Shown here piece after piece: positions 31,017 through 42,345 of a DNA stretch of 64,000 nt. The notes under the pieces were generated by a model, which saw only the letters and a list, made by a program, of their open reading frames with translations, had not been told where the DNA came from and made no database searches. Within the stretch, counting starts at the first letter, position 1, and every line of letters starts with the position of its first letter. Source of the stretch: Nemertoderma westbladi (Eukaryota; Xenacoelomorpha; Nemertodermatida; Nemertodermatidae); the NCBI GenBank assembly GCA_032718475.1, contig JAUCBJ010002291.1:1-64000 (forward strand), written 5' to 3'. The position numbers and the translations under genes are program-made.

Positions 31017-32260
31017 TTTGACGCACCGGTGCGTCAAATGGTAGTCAATAGATTGTGTCATGACGCATATAACCGTCATTGATTCAAACTATGATGTAGA
31101 GGAAATTGTAGGTGATTTGTTAAAATTTCATGTGCCACCTTGTGAACAGATCCCAAATTCATTTTGTGACATCATCCATGACGCATATATGCGTCATATT
31201 ACCACTGCACAATGTCTTAAAAAATATAAAAAATATACCGAGATTCAGGATTTGGAGGCAACTAGAGAGCTTTATAATTATGCCAGAATATGAAATCTAT
31301 AATAAAGTTTTGGTGAGTGTGAAACAGAAAACACCAGGCACAACCCAAAGGCTCTTCTCTCTTGGCTATTACTTGTAAAACAGGGATGTCGCCACACTAA
31401 CTCCCAAGGGAGTACACTCTGAAACTACACAATACTTTTCTACTCCCCACATAGAAGACTGGTTTCCATTTTACCTCAGGCATTGCACAGACACACTAAC
31501 CTTGTTCCACCCAGCACCACCCTGCAGATACACCAATCTTACCTCCAACCAGCACCACCCTGCAGACACACCAAACTCGCCTCCACCCAGCACCACCCTA
31601 CAGACACACCAACATTGCCTCCAACAAGCACCACCCTGCAGACACACCAACCTCGCCTCCGCCCTGCAGACACACCAACCTTGCCTCCACCCAGCACCAC
31701 CCTGCAGACACACCAACCTCGCCTCCACCCTGCAGACACACCAACATTGCCTCCACCCAGCACCATTTTGTATTACATGAGTCAATAGACGAGTCAGTTT
31801 CTTGCAGACACACCAACCTTGCCTCCACCCAGCACCACCCTGCAGACACACCACCTTGCCTCCACCCAGCACCACCCTGCAGACATACCAACATTGCCTC
31901 CACCCAGCACCATCCTGCAGACACACCAACCTCGCCTCCGCCCTGCAGATACACCAACCTTGGCTCCACCCAGCACCACCTTACAGATACACCAACCTTG
32001 CCTCCACCCTGCACCACCCTGCAGTCACATCAACCTTGCCTCCACCCAGCACCACCCTGCAGACACACCAACCTTGCCTCCACCCAGCACCACCCTGCAG
32101 ACACACCACCTTGCCTCCACCCAGCACCACCCTGCAGACACATCAACCTTTCCTCCACCCTGCAGACGCACCAACCTTGCCTCAGTGACGCATATTTGCA
32201 TCACTGACTCATTTTGGTAAACTGCCATTTGTAGGTTTTCAGTGACGCATATATGCGTCA
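31017..32260. repeat. Five dispersed TGACGCA palindromes
   Basis: Palindromic or near-palindromic sites occur near 31019 (GACGCACCGGTGCGTC), 31060 (TGACGCATATAACCGTCA), 31179 (TGACGCATATATGCGTCA), 32187 (TGACGCATATTTGCATCA) and 32243 (TGACGCATATATGCGTCA). They bracket the 38-bp minisatellite. The half site TGACG resembles CRE/ATF sites, but no gene start is nearby. Confidence 0.6.
31487..32187 (+). repeat. Minisatellite with 38-bp units and shorter variants
   Basis: The basic unit joins CAGACACACCAACCTTG and CCTCCACCCAGCACCACC. Shorter units lack the CCAGCACC part. A 40-bp non-repeat interruption lies at about 31765-31803. Long frames exist on both strands because the repeat lacks stops; these are not genes. 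Confidence 0.9.
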
Positions 32261-32289
32261 CGATTAAATTTTTCTTTGACACATAAACA

Positions 32290-33077
32290 CAACCTATTTT
32301 ATGATTTTATAACACTCAAAGTGAATGAAATGACGGACAGGCAGCTGATAGAAATTAACCGTATCCTACCGGTACTGCTGCACTGTCTGACTTTATCGAA
32401 TATTAATACGAAAATATAATATCGTTCAACTACACACAATATTATGTTTGCGAATTAGCGTGATGCTAAAATTTTAACGAAATTAACCATTTTTCAGCAC
32501 AAAATTAGATATTTCAACAAAAATTTAACAACTTCCTTGGAATAATATTTTTTCTATCTTTGGTCATTTATAGAACATGTTAGTAGAAAAAAATAGACAT
32601 ATTCCGAAATTTTCAAGAGTTGCCCGAACCTGGTCAATTTTGTGGTCAAATCTGGATTACGTTGTATAGCAGTAATACTACGTATGGCTCTTCGGGGAGT
32701 GAGAATAATTTAAACGTTAATAACTCCAGTTCAACTGTGCCGTTTTAACTGTAACAAACACCGATGGAAAGACAATAAAATTATCTGTTGGATTATATGC
32801 TACAACCTGTAAAAAGATTTTAATGTATGTGATGCAAATAGTTACGAATATTTGAACATAGTGATTGCAATGTGAAATATTTAAGAGAAACTCGGCCATT
32901 TATATATTATTCTGTGTAATGTACAGTAGACCTAATGTTTATTATAACATGGCTGAGGTGATCTTCAATTACTTTGGTTACATTTTGTCACTTTACTGAT
33001 CTGATAATCCATTGCGATGGTAAATAAAAACAGTGATCAATTAATACTTGCCTGGAATAATAATTACACGCCTACTG
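32290..33077. other. AT-rich intronic stretch, no gene seen
   Basis: No repeat or coding signal is seen over about 790 bp. Confidence 0.5.
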
Positions 33078-33526
33078 ATAGTTGCTTTATTGCGGCCTAC
33101 TGATGTTGCTTTATTGCGGCCTACTTAAAATATTTGCTTTATTGCGGCCTACTTAAAATATTTGCTTTATTGCGGCCTACTTAAAATATTTGCTTTATTG
33201 CGGCCTACTTAAAATATTTGCTTTATTGCGGCCTACTTAAAATATTTGCTTTATTGCGGCCTAATTAAAATATTTGCTTTATTGCGGCCTACTTAAGATA
33301 TTTGCTTTATTGCGGCCTACTTAAAATATTTGCTTTATTGGGGCCTACTTAAAATATTTGCTTTATTGCGGCCTACTTAAATTATTTGCTTTATTGCGGC
33401 CTACATAAAATATTTGCTTTATTGCGGCCTACTTAAGATATTTGCTTTATTGCGGCCTACTTAAAATATTTGCTTTATTGGGGCCTACTTAAAATATTTG
33501 CTTTATTGCGGCCTACTTAAGATATT
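33078..33526 (+). repeat. 28-bp minisatellite, left part (16 units)
   Basis: Units contain TTTGCTTTATTGCGGCC and CTACTTAAAATA. The array stops at the LTR start and resumes in phase at 44839 after the LTR element, so it was one array before insertion. Confidence 0.9.
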
Positions 33527-34804
33527 TGTAAAAGCTTTTGCGGAATTGCCCGGTTATTTTTCCCCGTAAAGTACTCTGTAGTTGGTTTAGCAGGCATAAA
33601 AGGCCGTGTCATTGCTGTACCGGTGTTTTTAGGGGACATAAAAGCTATTTCTTCTGTATGTGTACTTTAGAGGACATAATTAGCAATTCTATGACGCAAC
33701 GCCCTAGATCCTCTTGAAACAGTGTCGTTACTATGACGACAGCTAACGGCTGAGCTTTACATGTGTAGCTTGCCCGGAGCCTTGCTTGGTTCTTTGTTCT
33801 GCTCAGCTCAAAATGACGACATCTATCAGCTGTGTCCACTTGGAGCTTTTTGCCATTCGACCAATCAGAGATTCCCTCTTTGTGTAAAAGCTGTACAGCA
33901 GAATTACAGGATTCAGTACTGACGTTTCCCCCACGCCTAGAACACCGGCCGGGGAATGTTTTCTGACATTAGAGCGTCTTTAATTATAAGATCATCAAAC
34001 GGTTATCTCGGTTTTGCACCTCGGTCTTGGTCAACTCGGTTAACTCGGTACTGACTACAGCACCACGGTTTTGCACCTCGGCATATGATTAAGCACCCTG
34101 ACGTAAACTGCTTTTCGCCGCATTATTTACTGCTATTTACTGTGTTGTTAATTGTATCGTTCGTTTACATATTATTATTGGGAAGAATATTGATAACGAT
34201 CCAAAAACCCAATCATCTTGATACACTAAGGTTAGAGAGACCGGTTACATATAACAATTTGCGACATACATTATCGTGGTTTGTAGTGAGTTCAATGCTA
34301 CTTAATAGGCCCTACAAATGTCGGTTGTTATTCTCTTTATATATGATTAAAATCAGTGAATGTCGGCAATTCAGTGTGCAGTTGTGTGCAATAGTTTGCG
34401 TGTGCTTGACCGAGTAACAAAGCATTTCCTAAAGAATGCACTTTGGTGATCTATAAGACATACCGTTGTGTATAGTGTAAGTCATAGCTCTGTTTAAATA
34501 GATAGAGCGCCACGTCCTAAAGGAACTGCTAATATTTCCCAAAAGGTGAATAATATTTGTCAGAGATTATATATTAACGATCAATCGAATAGTACGGTAG
34601 GCCTGCACCGCAATCAAATTAAAGCATCCAAATCCAGTCTCCCGGGTATATCCATCGGGTGAATGGTCGCGCACAGACTGGCTTTGGCTAATGTTAGAAT
34701 TATTATAGGTGTTCAATACTTGTCATAGGCTGGAGTAGATTTATAACCTAGAAGACATATAGATTTGGCGGGTTAAACTGCCAAAGGTCTTAAAAGCGCG
34801 AACA
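33527..34804 (+). repeat. 5' LTR of the plus-strand BEL-like element
   Basis: It is 1278 bp, starting TGTAAAAGCTTTTGCGG and ending GCGCGAACA. It matches 43700-44838 closely except that about 138 bp (near 33858-33998) are missing from the 3' LTR. Confidence 0.9.
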
Positions 34805-37054
34805 ATAACCGTTTGCTAAATTATTGATTGCAGTGTAGGCAATAAATACAGTTTAATATTGTTCTGGTAAGAACAATAACCGTTTGTAGGATCTTGATTG
34901 CGGCGTAAGCGATCAAGACTAAAGTACCGGTCGACCGGTAACCAGTAGGCCTGACTGCCTGATCATCCGGACTGGTACTTACAACAGTACAGGTACAGCA
35001 GTATTATTCGATTTTGATAATTATATACCGGTAGGTCTTGATATTAAATCGGGGACTGCAGCCCTGGTTTTTTATTGGGATTTTTACTTATTTCTGTCAG
35101 TTTTATTTACTAGTAGGCTAATATTGAGCAGAAGGCGTGTAACCCTGCTCAGATTGTTCAGATAATTGTAGGCTGGACTGTTGTCTGACTGTTGATTGGG
35201 TCTGGAGAGATTGCGGCGTGTGTAGAGTCTTTCCGATAAAGTGCCAGTTAGTAAGTTGGGGCATCTTGAGTTGGAAGGTCAACCCCCTCCTAAAGAATAA
35301 GTCGTACTACCGTGTTAGAACGCATACTAACTAACCATTTTGGAATCTGCATATACTGTAGTTTATTTAGGCTTGATAGTAGTCTGCCAGCGTTTTAGCC
35401 TGTGTTTGTTTGTGTGGTCTGTTCAGGTACCGTAATAGTTATTATTCAGATATTTTGTAGGCTGGATTGTTGTCTGGCTGTTATTAGGTCTGAAGGGATT
35501 GCTGTGTGTGTAGAGTGTCTGTCCGATAAAGTGACGGTTAGGAAGTAGGGGCAGCCAGAGCTGTAAGGTAAATCCCCACCTAAAGAATAAGTCGTACTAC
35601 TAGGTTAGAACGCATACTAACTAACTATTTCGGAATCTGCACATACTGTAATTTATTTAGGCTTGATGGTAGTCTGCCAGCATTTGGTTTGTAATTTGTT
35701 TGAGTAGTTTGTACGGGTAGCGTAATATTTATTATTCAGAGTTTATGCGATTATTCGCAACATTCATATCCCTAAGTTTATTCCTACAGTAATTGTGCTT
35801 GTTATATATACCGTTATAGTTAAATTAACCCCGGTACTACACGGGCTGCTTGGCGTAGGTAAAGACTGGTGATCTTGTGCACTGGTCACTCCAGCAGATG
35901 CCGTGGTTCTTTTAGCTGTTCAAGTATTTTTTAACTACTGATTATTTGTTGTACAAGTACTTGTACCTAATTTAGGGTTTAGTGTACAGTGCTTTCCGAG
36001 GGTAATTAGTGTGTAGGCAGTATATTTGTGTTGTAAAGTAATTAATAGGCACGTTGGTTCTGGTAGACCGCGGTAATTAACTTCTAGGTAGGGACACTCC
36101 GTGATACATAACGTAGTACCTATAGCGATACGGCTATAGGTCGTCAGACGGTGGTATTTTCCTATCTGGACAACACAGTGTATTTACTACTACTTATTAT
36201 TTTCAAATACCGTAGTATCCTGTCCGTTGTAATAACCAGAAAATCTAACACTCTGTTAGACTGGTTTGTAGTTCCCTGTAAAATTACCCTAAAATTTCGT
36301 ACGTAATATTTTTGTTGTGTTTAATTAGAGATTTAATCTCACCCGTATCGTAAGTAATTCGTAGATAAGTAACTTAGGAAGTAGAATTATTTGTTTTAAT
36401 GTCCAATAAGTAGCACTTCACTGAGAACGCACAGCCTTTGTGTAGTGACTACTTCCCAGAAATAATAACATCTATTTCAATATTGTAACAAAACCCCTCA
36501 TACGGGTATATATAAATCCACTAAATCTATTAATAAAATAGTAGGCCTGTTATACAACACTTAGGTCTTAATATCAGTTGGACTGCTGCTCAAATAACGG
36601 TAATAAAGTAAGTAAAGTAACCAAGTAACCCCTAACATTCAGAAATTCAATTATTTTTAAAATAATTGACATACCGGTATTTACAATAGGCTTATTATAT
36701 TTATTCTATAAATTTAGGCTGAAATCATACCGGTATTCTGTAATTAATTATAGTCTGTAATAATTATACTTATATATAATATAAGTGTCAGCTGTATACC
36801 GGTATTCACGATAGGCCTATTATATATTTATATATATTTGTGCTAAAATTATATACCGGTATTCTGTGACAAATCTAGTCTGTAATAATACTTATATATC
36901 TACTAAAAGCATACCGGTATTCTAGTATATTATATATATCACGCTACACTGAGTAGCAGTATCGGTAATTAATTATTAGGCTAACAGTGATACTGAATTA
37001 CTAGACTTGCTTTAACTGTAATATAGCAGTAGGCATTCAACTGTACAAACAAAC
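34805..37054 (+). other. Long 5' leader of the plus-strand BEL-like element
   Basis: About 2.25 kb without coding frames between the LTR and gag. It holds an imperfect tandem duplication of roughly 300 bp (about 35153-35440 and 35441-35740, sharing AAAGAATAAGTCGTACTAC and AGAACGCATACTAACTAAC). Further on are five copies of the palindrome ATACCGGTAT at 36671, 36727, 36796, 36853 and 36911. The leader may carry packaging or transcription signals. Confidence 0.6.
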
Positions 37055-38845
37055 ATGTCAGACGCAACCCAATCACTGTTAGATAGTCTCTTAGAAAGTG
37101 TTAGAATGAGTATTAGACTTAGACAGCGTATTAAAAGGATCTGTGACCAAGATCAAAGTATAGAACATCCTAGATCCAAGTCTAAGTCACCTACTATTGT
37201 AAGAAAGGCCATCCCTACAGTAGTAGTGTCAGACCCTAGGCTAGTAGAACAGCGTAGGTCTATCATCGGCACTCGGGCCCAAGTCAAGCGGGATCAAGAA
37301 GCAGCTATCAAACAGCAGCAACCTCCTAGCCAAGAACCTAGTTCTCAGCGGCCCGATAGCTCCAGTAGTTCGGATACTGTTGAGCGGACGCCCGAACACG
37401 GAGCGAAGATGGCAGATACGGTTTATGATGAGCGGCCAACCTTTGAAGAATCAACCGACGCCACTTCTTCTCAAGAAGAAAGCGAAGTGACAGCGGGGGA
37501 GCCGCGAAAGAGAGACGCTATTGATATTTATCTGTCAGACTATCAGCGATTCCTAGGAGACGAAGAGTTGAGGAGACGACTGTCTGGACTTCGCCCTAAT
37601 AGTGAAGGAACCAAGCTTGTGTTGGACGCAATCGATGCGGAAATGTTAGCTGCGAACCAAGCTGAATTTGATGAAAAACTCCGCCTCGCTAGAGTCCAGG
37701 AAGAACAAGTAAAGAAAAGACGGATAGAGGACCGAAAGGCAGCAGCAGTAGCAGAGGCAAGGGCAGTGGCAGAAGCAGAACGGAGAGCGTCTGAGGAGAC
37801 TACCCAACTGGAGTTGGAAAATCTGCAAGAGACGCAAGACAACATAAATAAACAATTAACTGCTAGTCAAATGCAGATGATGAGTCGATCTACTCCCAAA
37901 CGCCAAGAATACACATCATCGGAAGAAGGCGAGACCACCGATCCTGAAGGCGGAGGAAATAGATCTCGTCTAAGTAGGCGTAGAAAAACATCTCATCGTC
38001 ACAAATTGCCTGATTTGCCCCCAGCGGTTAGAAGACAACTAGCTAGCACAGACTTAGGTAATACAGAACCCACAGACCAAATTATTAAGGTCAAAAGACT
38101 CCCTACGATAGTTGATGAGCCTGAAATAATTAGGCCTGTCGTTCCCAAAGCCACTCCTGTGCTAGAGACCCCTGTACTTCCAGAGCTTAACTCTAAATCC
38201 CCTTTACACAGTACTACACTGCCTGTACCCGGTAGAACAGTCCATGAGAATATCCCTGTCCTGGACGCTGAGAGAGAAATCAAAGATTTGTCTCCCGTCG
38301 TCCCGCGTCTGCCCGCTACAATGTTGGCGACTCCCGCTTCGGCGGTCGAGTGGGTAGAGGAGGGACGGCGGGGGATGAATCTCCTGCTCGGACAGATGCA
38401 GGAGACTGTCCACCAACTCAAGGGAACATTAAGGGAAAGTAGGGTAGAATTGCAAGAAGTGCAGCAAAGCATCGCGCTAGAACGCGACAAATTAGTCAAT
38501 ATACAAAAGGGTATACCAATACCCCCTGTAACATTGTGTCAACCTGTTAGGTCTGAAGTATTACATGCGCAAGGTGTGGAGCCTATACGCATCTATACTG
38601 CTAGTGAAGTAGAAACTCCTATAGCAAACCCTATTAAGGGTGATTATAAACCTGTTGTTGATGATATTCCCTATAGACCTGATAATAATCCGGGAAATTT
38701 ATATACCGATAATTCGATATTAAATAACACGATGGCCCAAGAAAGCTTTACGCGTCAGATGGCTAGAACAGAAGCCCGCCAAGCGGTCAAAGTGGGAGAA
38801 ATCGTCAAATTCAATGGAGATGAGATGAAAATGGTTACCTTTTAA
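37055..38845 (+). CDS. Gag N-terminal protein of the plus-strand BEL-like element
   Basis: This is a 596-codon open frame. The N-terminus (LLDSLLESVRMSIRLRQRIK) is helical and is followed by a disordered Ser/Glu-rich part. Residues about 200-285 are a charged coiled coil (RLARVQEEQVKKRRIEDRK). Then come a Pro-rich linker and a second coiled coil near 445-490. The frame ends right after an A run at about 38826-38829; the next frame continues the protein without loss, so one inserted A or a programmed shift separates the two halves of gag. Gag forms the particle shell in BEL elements. The ORF is otherwise intact, which suggests recent activity or selection on gag. Confidence 0.8.
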   Translation: MSDATQSLLDSLLESVRMSIRLRQRIKRICDQDQSIEHPRSKSKSPTIVRKAIPTVVVSDPRLVEQRRSIIGTRAQVKRDQEAAIKQQQPPSQEPSSQRPDSSSSSDTVERTPEHGAKMADTVYDERPTFEESTDATSSQEESEVTAGEPRKRDAIDIYLSDYQRFLGDEELRRRLSGLRPNSEGTKLVLDAIDAEMLAANQAEFDEKLRLARVQEEQVKKRRIEDRKAAAVAEARAVAEAERRASEETTQLELENLQETQDNINKQLTASQMQMMSRSTPKRQEYTSSEEGETTDPEGGGNRSRLSRRRKTSHRHKLPDLPPAVRRQLASTDLGNTEPTDQIIKVKRLPTIVDEPEIIRPVVPKATPVLETPVLPELNSKSPLHSTTLPVPGRTVHENIPVLDAEREIKDLSPVVPRLPATMLATPASAVEWVEEGRRGMNLLLGQMQETVHQLKGTLRESRVELQEVQQSIALERDKLVNIQKGIPIPPVTLCQPVRSEVLHAQGVEPIRIYTASEVETPIANPIKGDYKPVVDDIPYRPDNNPGNLYTDNSILNNTMAQESFTRQMARTEARQAVKVGEIVKFNGDEMKMVTF

Positions 38846-40667
38846 TGAATATTACAAAGATAGCATACAGAACTCTGTACTATCTAACGGAGAGAAACTT
38901 AGATTCCTCATCGAGTGTTTGGAAGGACCTCCCAAGTTAATGGCGTTAAAGTTTATTGGACATCCAGATGGATTAAGACAAGTTTGGGATACATTAAACA
39001 TCAGGTATGGTAACAAGGATAACATAGCTAAGTATTTGTATGCAAAATTAGTAGCCCCCCGAAAGTTCCTTAGTAACGGGATTATAGAGTTTTCCGATGA
39101 GATTCAGGAGATCTGTAGACAATTGGATTGGTTAGGTAAGTCTCATGAATATCAGAGTTCCATGGTTATTGGAGCCGTAGTCTCTACTTTACCAAAGGGT
39201 GGAGTATGTACACGCTGGGACAAGAAAGTGTTGTATATGAATGACCAGCAACGACGAGGCCCTACCATGGCTGATCTCATGTCCTTCTTAGATAGTGAAG
39301 TAAAATTACAACTCATAAAGCAGTCCAGAGAGAAAACATCGGAAAATAAGGTAAGTGAGAAACCCGTTTCTAGGAGAAGGGTAACACCAGTGTGTTATAC
39401 TGACGACGGCGAAAGCCAAGTCTCTCAGGAAGAGGACAGCGGGAAAGACACAGCAAAATCTTACTATGATAACAAGACCTATAAAGACGTAAGTAAATAT
39501 AAGTCTCGAACCAGGGACAGAAGAGAACAGGTAACAACAACTCCTCCTACGTCTCCTAAGAGAATTCAAGGAAGAAAGCCCGAAGAAAGAACGAGAGTGC
39601 ATAACGTTGCCCCAGGTAAAGTGAGTAACATCAAACCAAAATGTGCGCTGTGCGACGGGCCCCACCGTTTGAGTGTGTGTGCTGAATTCCTAAAGAAATC
39701 CCTGGTAGACAGACGTGAAGTCATGTGGGATAAGCGGTTATGCTATAATTGCCTCAGACAAGGACACCAACGGCGAACCTGTTACTCCGACGTAAGGTGT
39801 GCAAAGTGCGGTGCGAAATATCACATCTTGTTACACAGTGAATTCGAACGAAACAACCCGAGTCAGGTAAGTGAGCCCGAACTACATGTCCAATTCAGTG
39901 ATGTAAATGACACTGATCAAGAATCTGAGATGGAAGGATTCTATACGGACGAATTCTCCGACGCCAACGAATCCTGTTACCTAATAAATACCGCAGTGTA
40001 TCGAGCACTTACGTATGAAAAGGACACCGACAATGAGTTCCCCCCAACTACCTTTGACAGACAACCATCTTGGAAACCTCCAACTTCCAACGTAGGAATC
40101 AGAGAATTTCCTGTGGTGCAGGTAAGAGTTCACGGTCCTAACAAAAGTTACATAGTGAACGCCCTCCTTGACTCCGGCAGCACAGGAACATTCATCGATC
40201 AAGAACTAGCCGAAGACATATTTGCTGGACAACCCAAATTCCGAACTAAGTTGAATATGTCAGGAATTATGCAGGTGAAATCTACCATAACGGCAGATTA
40301 CTATGTAGGTGTGTTGTCCACCCCCCAGGATAAATTAGGAGAACAAAGTATAAGGTCAGTAAAAATGGTGGCTATAAAGAACTTCGCTACTACCCAAGTA
40401 GAACCTTATAACTGGGACGAGGACGAGAGCATCCAGCAGCTTAAGATACCTCGATTCCACACAGATTATCCTGGAGTGCAAATACTCATCGGCCAAAACG
40501 CGCATGAGGCGCTAGAGACATTGGAGAACAGCGGAGAAAGTAACACAACAACTCAATCGCCCAGCTGGTCGTTTATGTTTACTGGAAAGAGACCGAAAAC
40601 TGTCCGGAAACTATGGAAGGCAAGATACTCTTCCTACGACCACTTCCCTAATCCGACAAATATCTAG
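38830..40667 (+). CDS. Gag C-terminal domain, zinc knuckles and aspartic protease
   Basis: The frame is open from about 38830 (first Met at 38919) to 40667. Counted from that Met, residues 1-150 are the DUF1759-type gag domain (start of it upstream as WLPFNEYYKDS). Zinc knuckles follow: CALCDGPHRLSVC near 242, CYNCLRQGHQRRTC near 275 and CAKCGAKYHILLH near 295. The retropepsin box LLDSGSTGTFIDQEL is near 414-428, and VQILIGQN near 523. The protein ends soon after, where BEL polyproteins would enter the reverse transcriptase. The ending is clean, with no trailing RT text. Confidence 0.85.
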
Positions 40668-42330
40668 GGACTCCATAACGTAATAACATATGGAGTGGGC
40701 GTGTGACTATATCATTTTATATTTGTTTTTATTTTATATTTATGTATGTATTATTATGTAATTTTATTATAATCGTTTTCTTTAATTTTATTTAGTAGAA
40801 TGTTATTTTAGTGATTATTTAGTAGATTAGTGCAATATATTAGTGTTTATTACGTACGTAATTACTTATAATATATATTTAGTGCGACGGCGAGAAATAA
40901 TTATTTTTTCTCTTTCCTTACTGTCCGTATCATATTATAAATACATGACTACAGTAAGATGAAATGTCCGTACTTATTAAAGTACAATAAAGCCACTACT
41001 ACATTCAAGTATTATTGGTAGGCAGAGTATTAGGAATGCAAAGTTCAGATCCTCGTGTCTCGGCTAAACCAAGCTCTGGGTAGACCTTGGAAACGACTTG
41101 CCTCTTCACACTGACATTGCTTTGTGCGATATTACGCTCATACCATATATAATAATACATATAGTAGTGTGATGTCCCTCTAACAGTAGCGTGAAACGCA
41201 AATAAATCTGTTAAACCTTTTGACCATCTGTAATTCTAGTCGATTAAGATATCGCGGCACCCACCGATATACTTGAAAGACAAATTCTAGAATCAGTGGT
41301 TAACGTCCCCAGACAAGTTCTGGAATAAATTGGTGCCCATCTCAAATATTAATTATTTAATATTTATAAATCTATAAATCAAAATCTGTAAAATTCAGAT
41401 CCTTTAACAATTCTAGTCGATTAAGATATCGTAGCCCTTACCGATACTCTTAAAAGACAATTTTCATAGAATTAAGGATCCTATGTCCCCAGACCTGCTC
41501 TGGAATCAAATTGTGTCAATTGCACTATCAAATAATAAAATTTCAGGGAATAAATTTGAATTCATATTTTAATGAATTTAATAAATTGTCATTCTGTGCA
41601 ATTTATAACATTCCCAAAATTCCATTAATTAATAGATCATGGGAGCGGAGATTCATCCTATTGAGTGTATTAGAGTGCGAGAATCTCCAACATATAGTCA
41701 ATAGCCGATAAAATTTATAAAATCATATATAAACGAGATATTGGACCATTAAAGAATTACTATTAAATAGCATCCCAGATCTGTATGCATTGGAATTACC
41801 CTAATTCTACCGCTAGCTTTCCATAATGTCACCATAGTAACACCCACGCTAGAATTAGAAACAAGTTAAAAGGAACAATAAAAACTTGCCCATTACATAG
41901 AGTAAGAAATAAATAGCGCACTGCTAGTATCCAAGGATACATAATAATAACGTGGCATTCTGGAAGGCACTGACTAACGGACAAATGGCCCGAGTGTGTG
42001 CAATCAATTTGTGACAGTTGTGTGTGTGGAGTTTGTGAGTTTATAGGCGAATGTTACTACTAAAGTGTGTTTACAGTAGCGAGTCGCAATTGTGAAAGTA
42101 ACCCTAACTCTCCAGTAAGAACCTGAAGTGAATCTAAGCCTTTGGGACGGACAGTGGAGTGACTCGTGCTAGCGTCGTTGTCGTTGTGTAGCTACACGTT
42201 GGCGGAAAACACAGCGACGACGATACATTTGCGCTGAGCATCTTACACTGTCCGGGGGCTGATTGGGGTAGGCAGCGACGCTCGCTAGCCTAATTATAAG
42301 CTCATTATAATATTAATAAACTCATATATA
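40668..42330 (+). other. Non-coding region after protease, with a 177-bp tandem duplication
   Basis: It replaces the expected pol genes. Two copies of a segment (from 41233 and 41410) share ATTCTAGTCGATTAAGATAT and GTCCCCAGAC. Near 42175-42225 a GC-rich inverted repeat is formed by GTCGTTGTCGTTGTGT and ACACAGCGACGACGA. No protein is supported. Confidence 0.6.
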
Positions 42331-42345
42331 GCAGATATAACGGAG

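Noticed and set aside
31471-32220. Long Cys/Val/Gly-rich and Pro/His/Thr-rich reading frames on both strands
   Set aside because: They are translations of the 38-bp minisatellite, open in several frames because the unit lacks stop codons.
33078-33526. Regular 28-bp repeats that could suggest CRISPR
   Set aside because: There are no spacers; the units follow each other directly, so it is a minisatellite.
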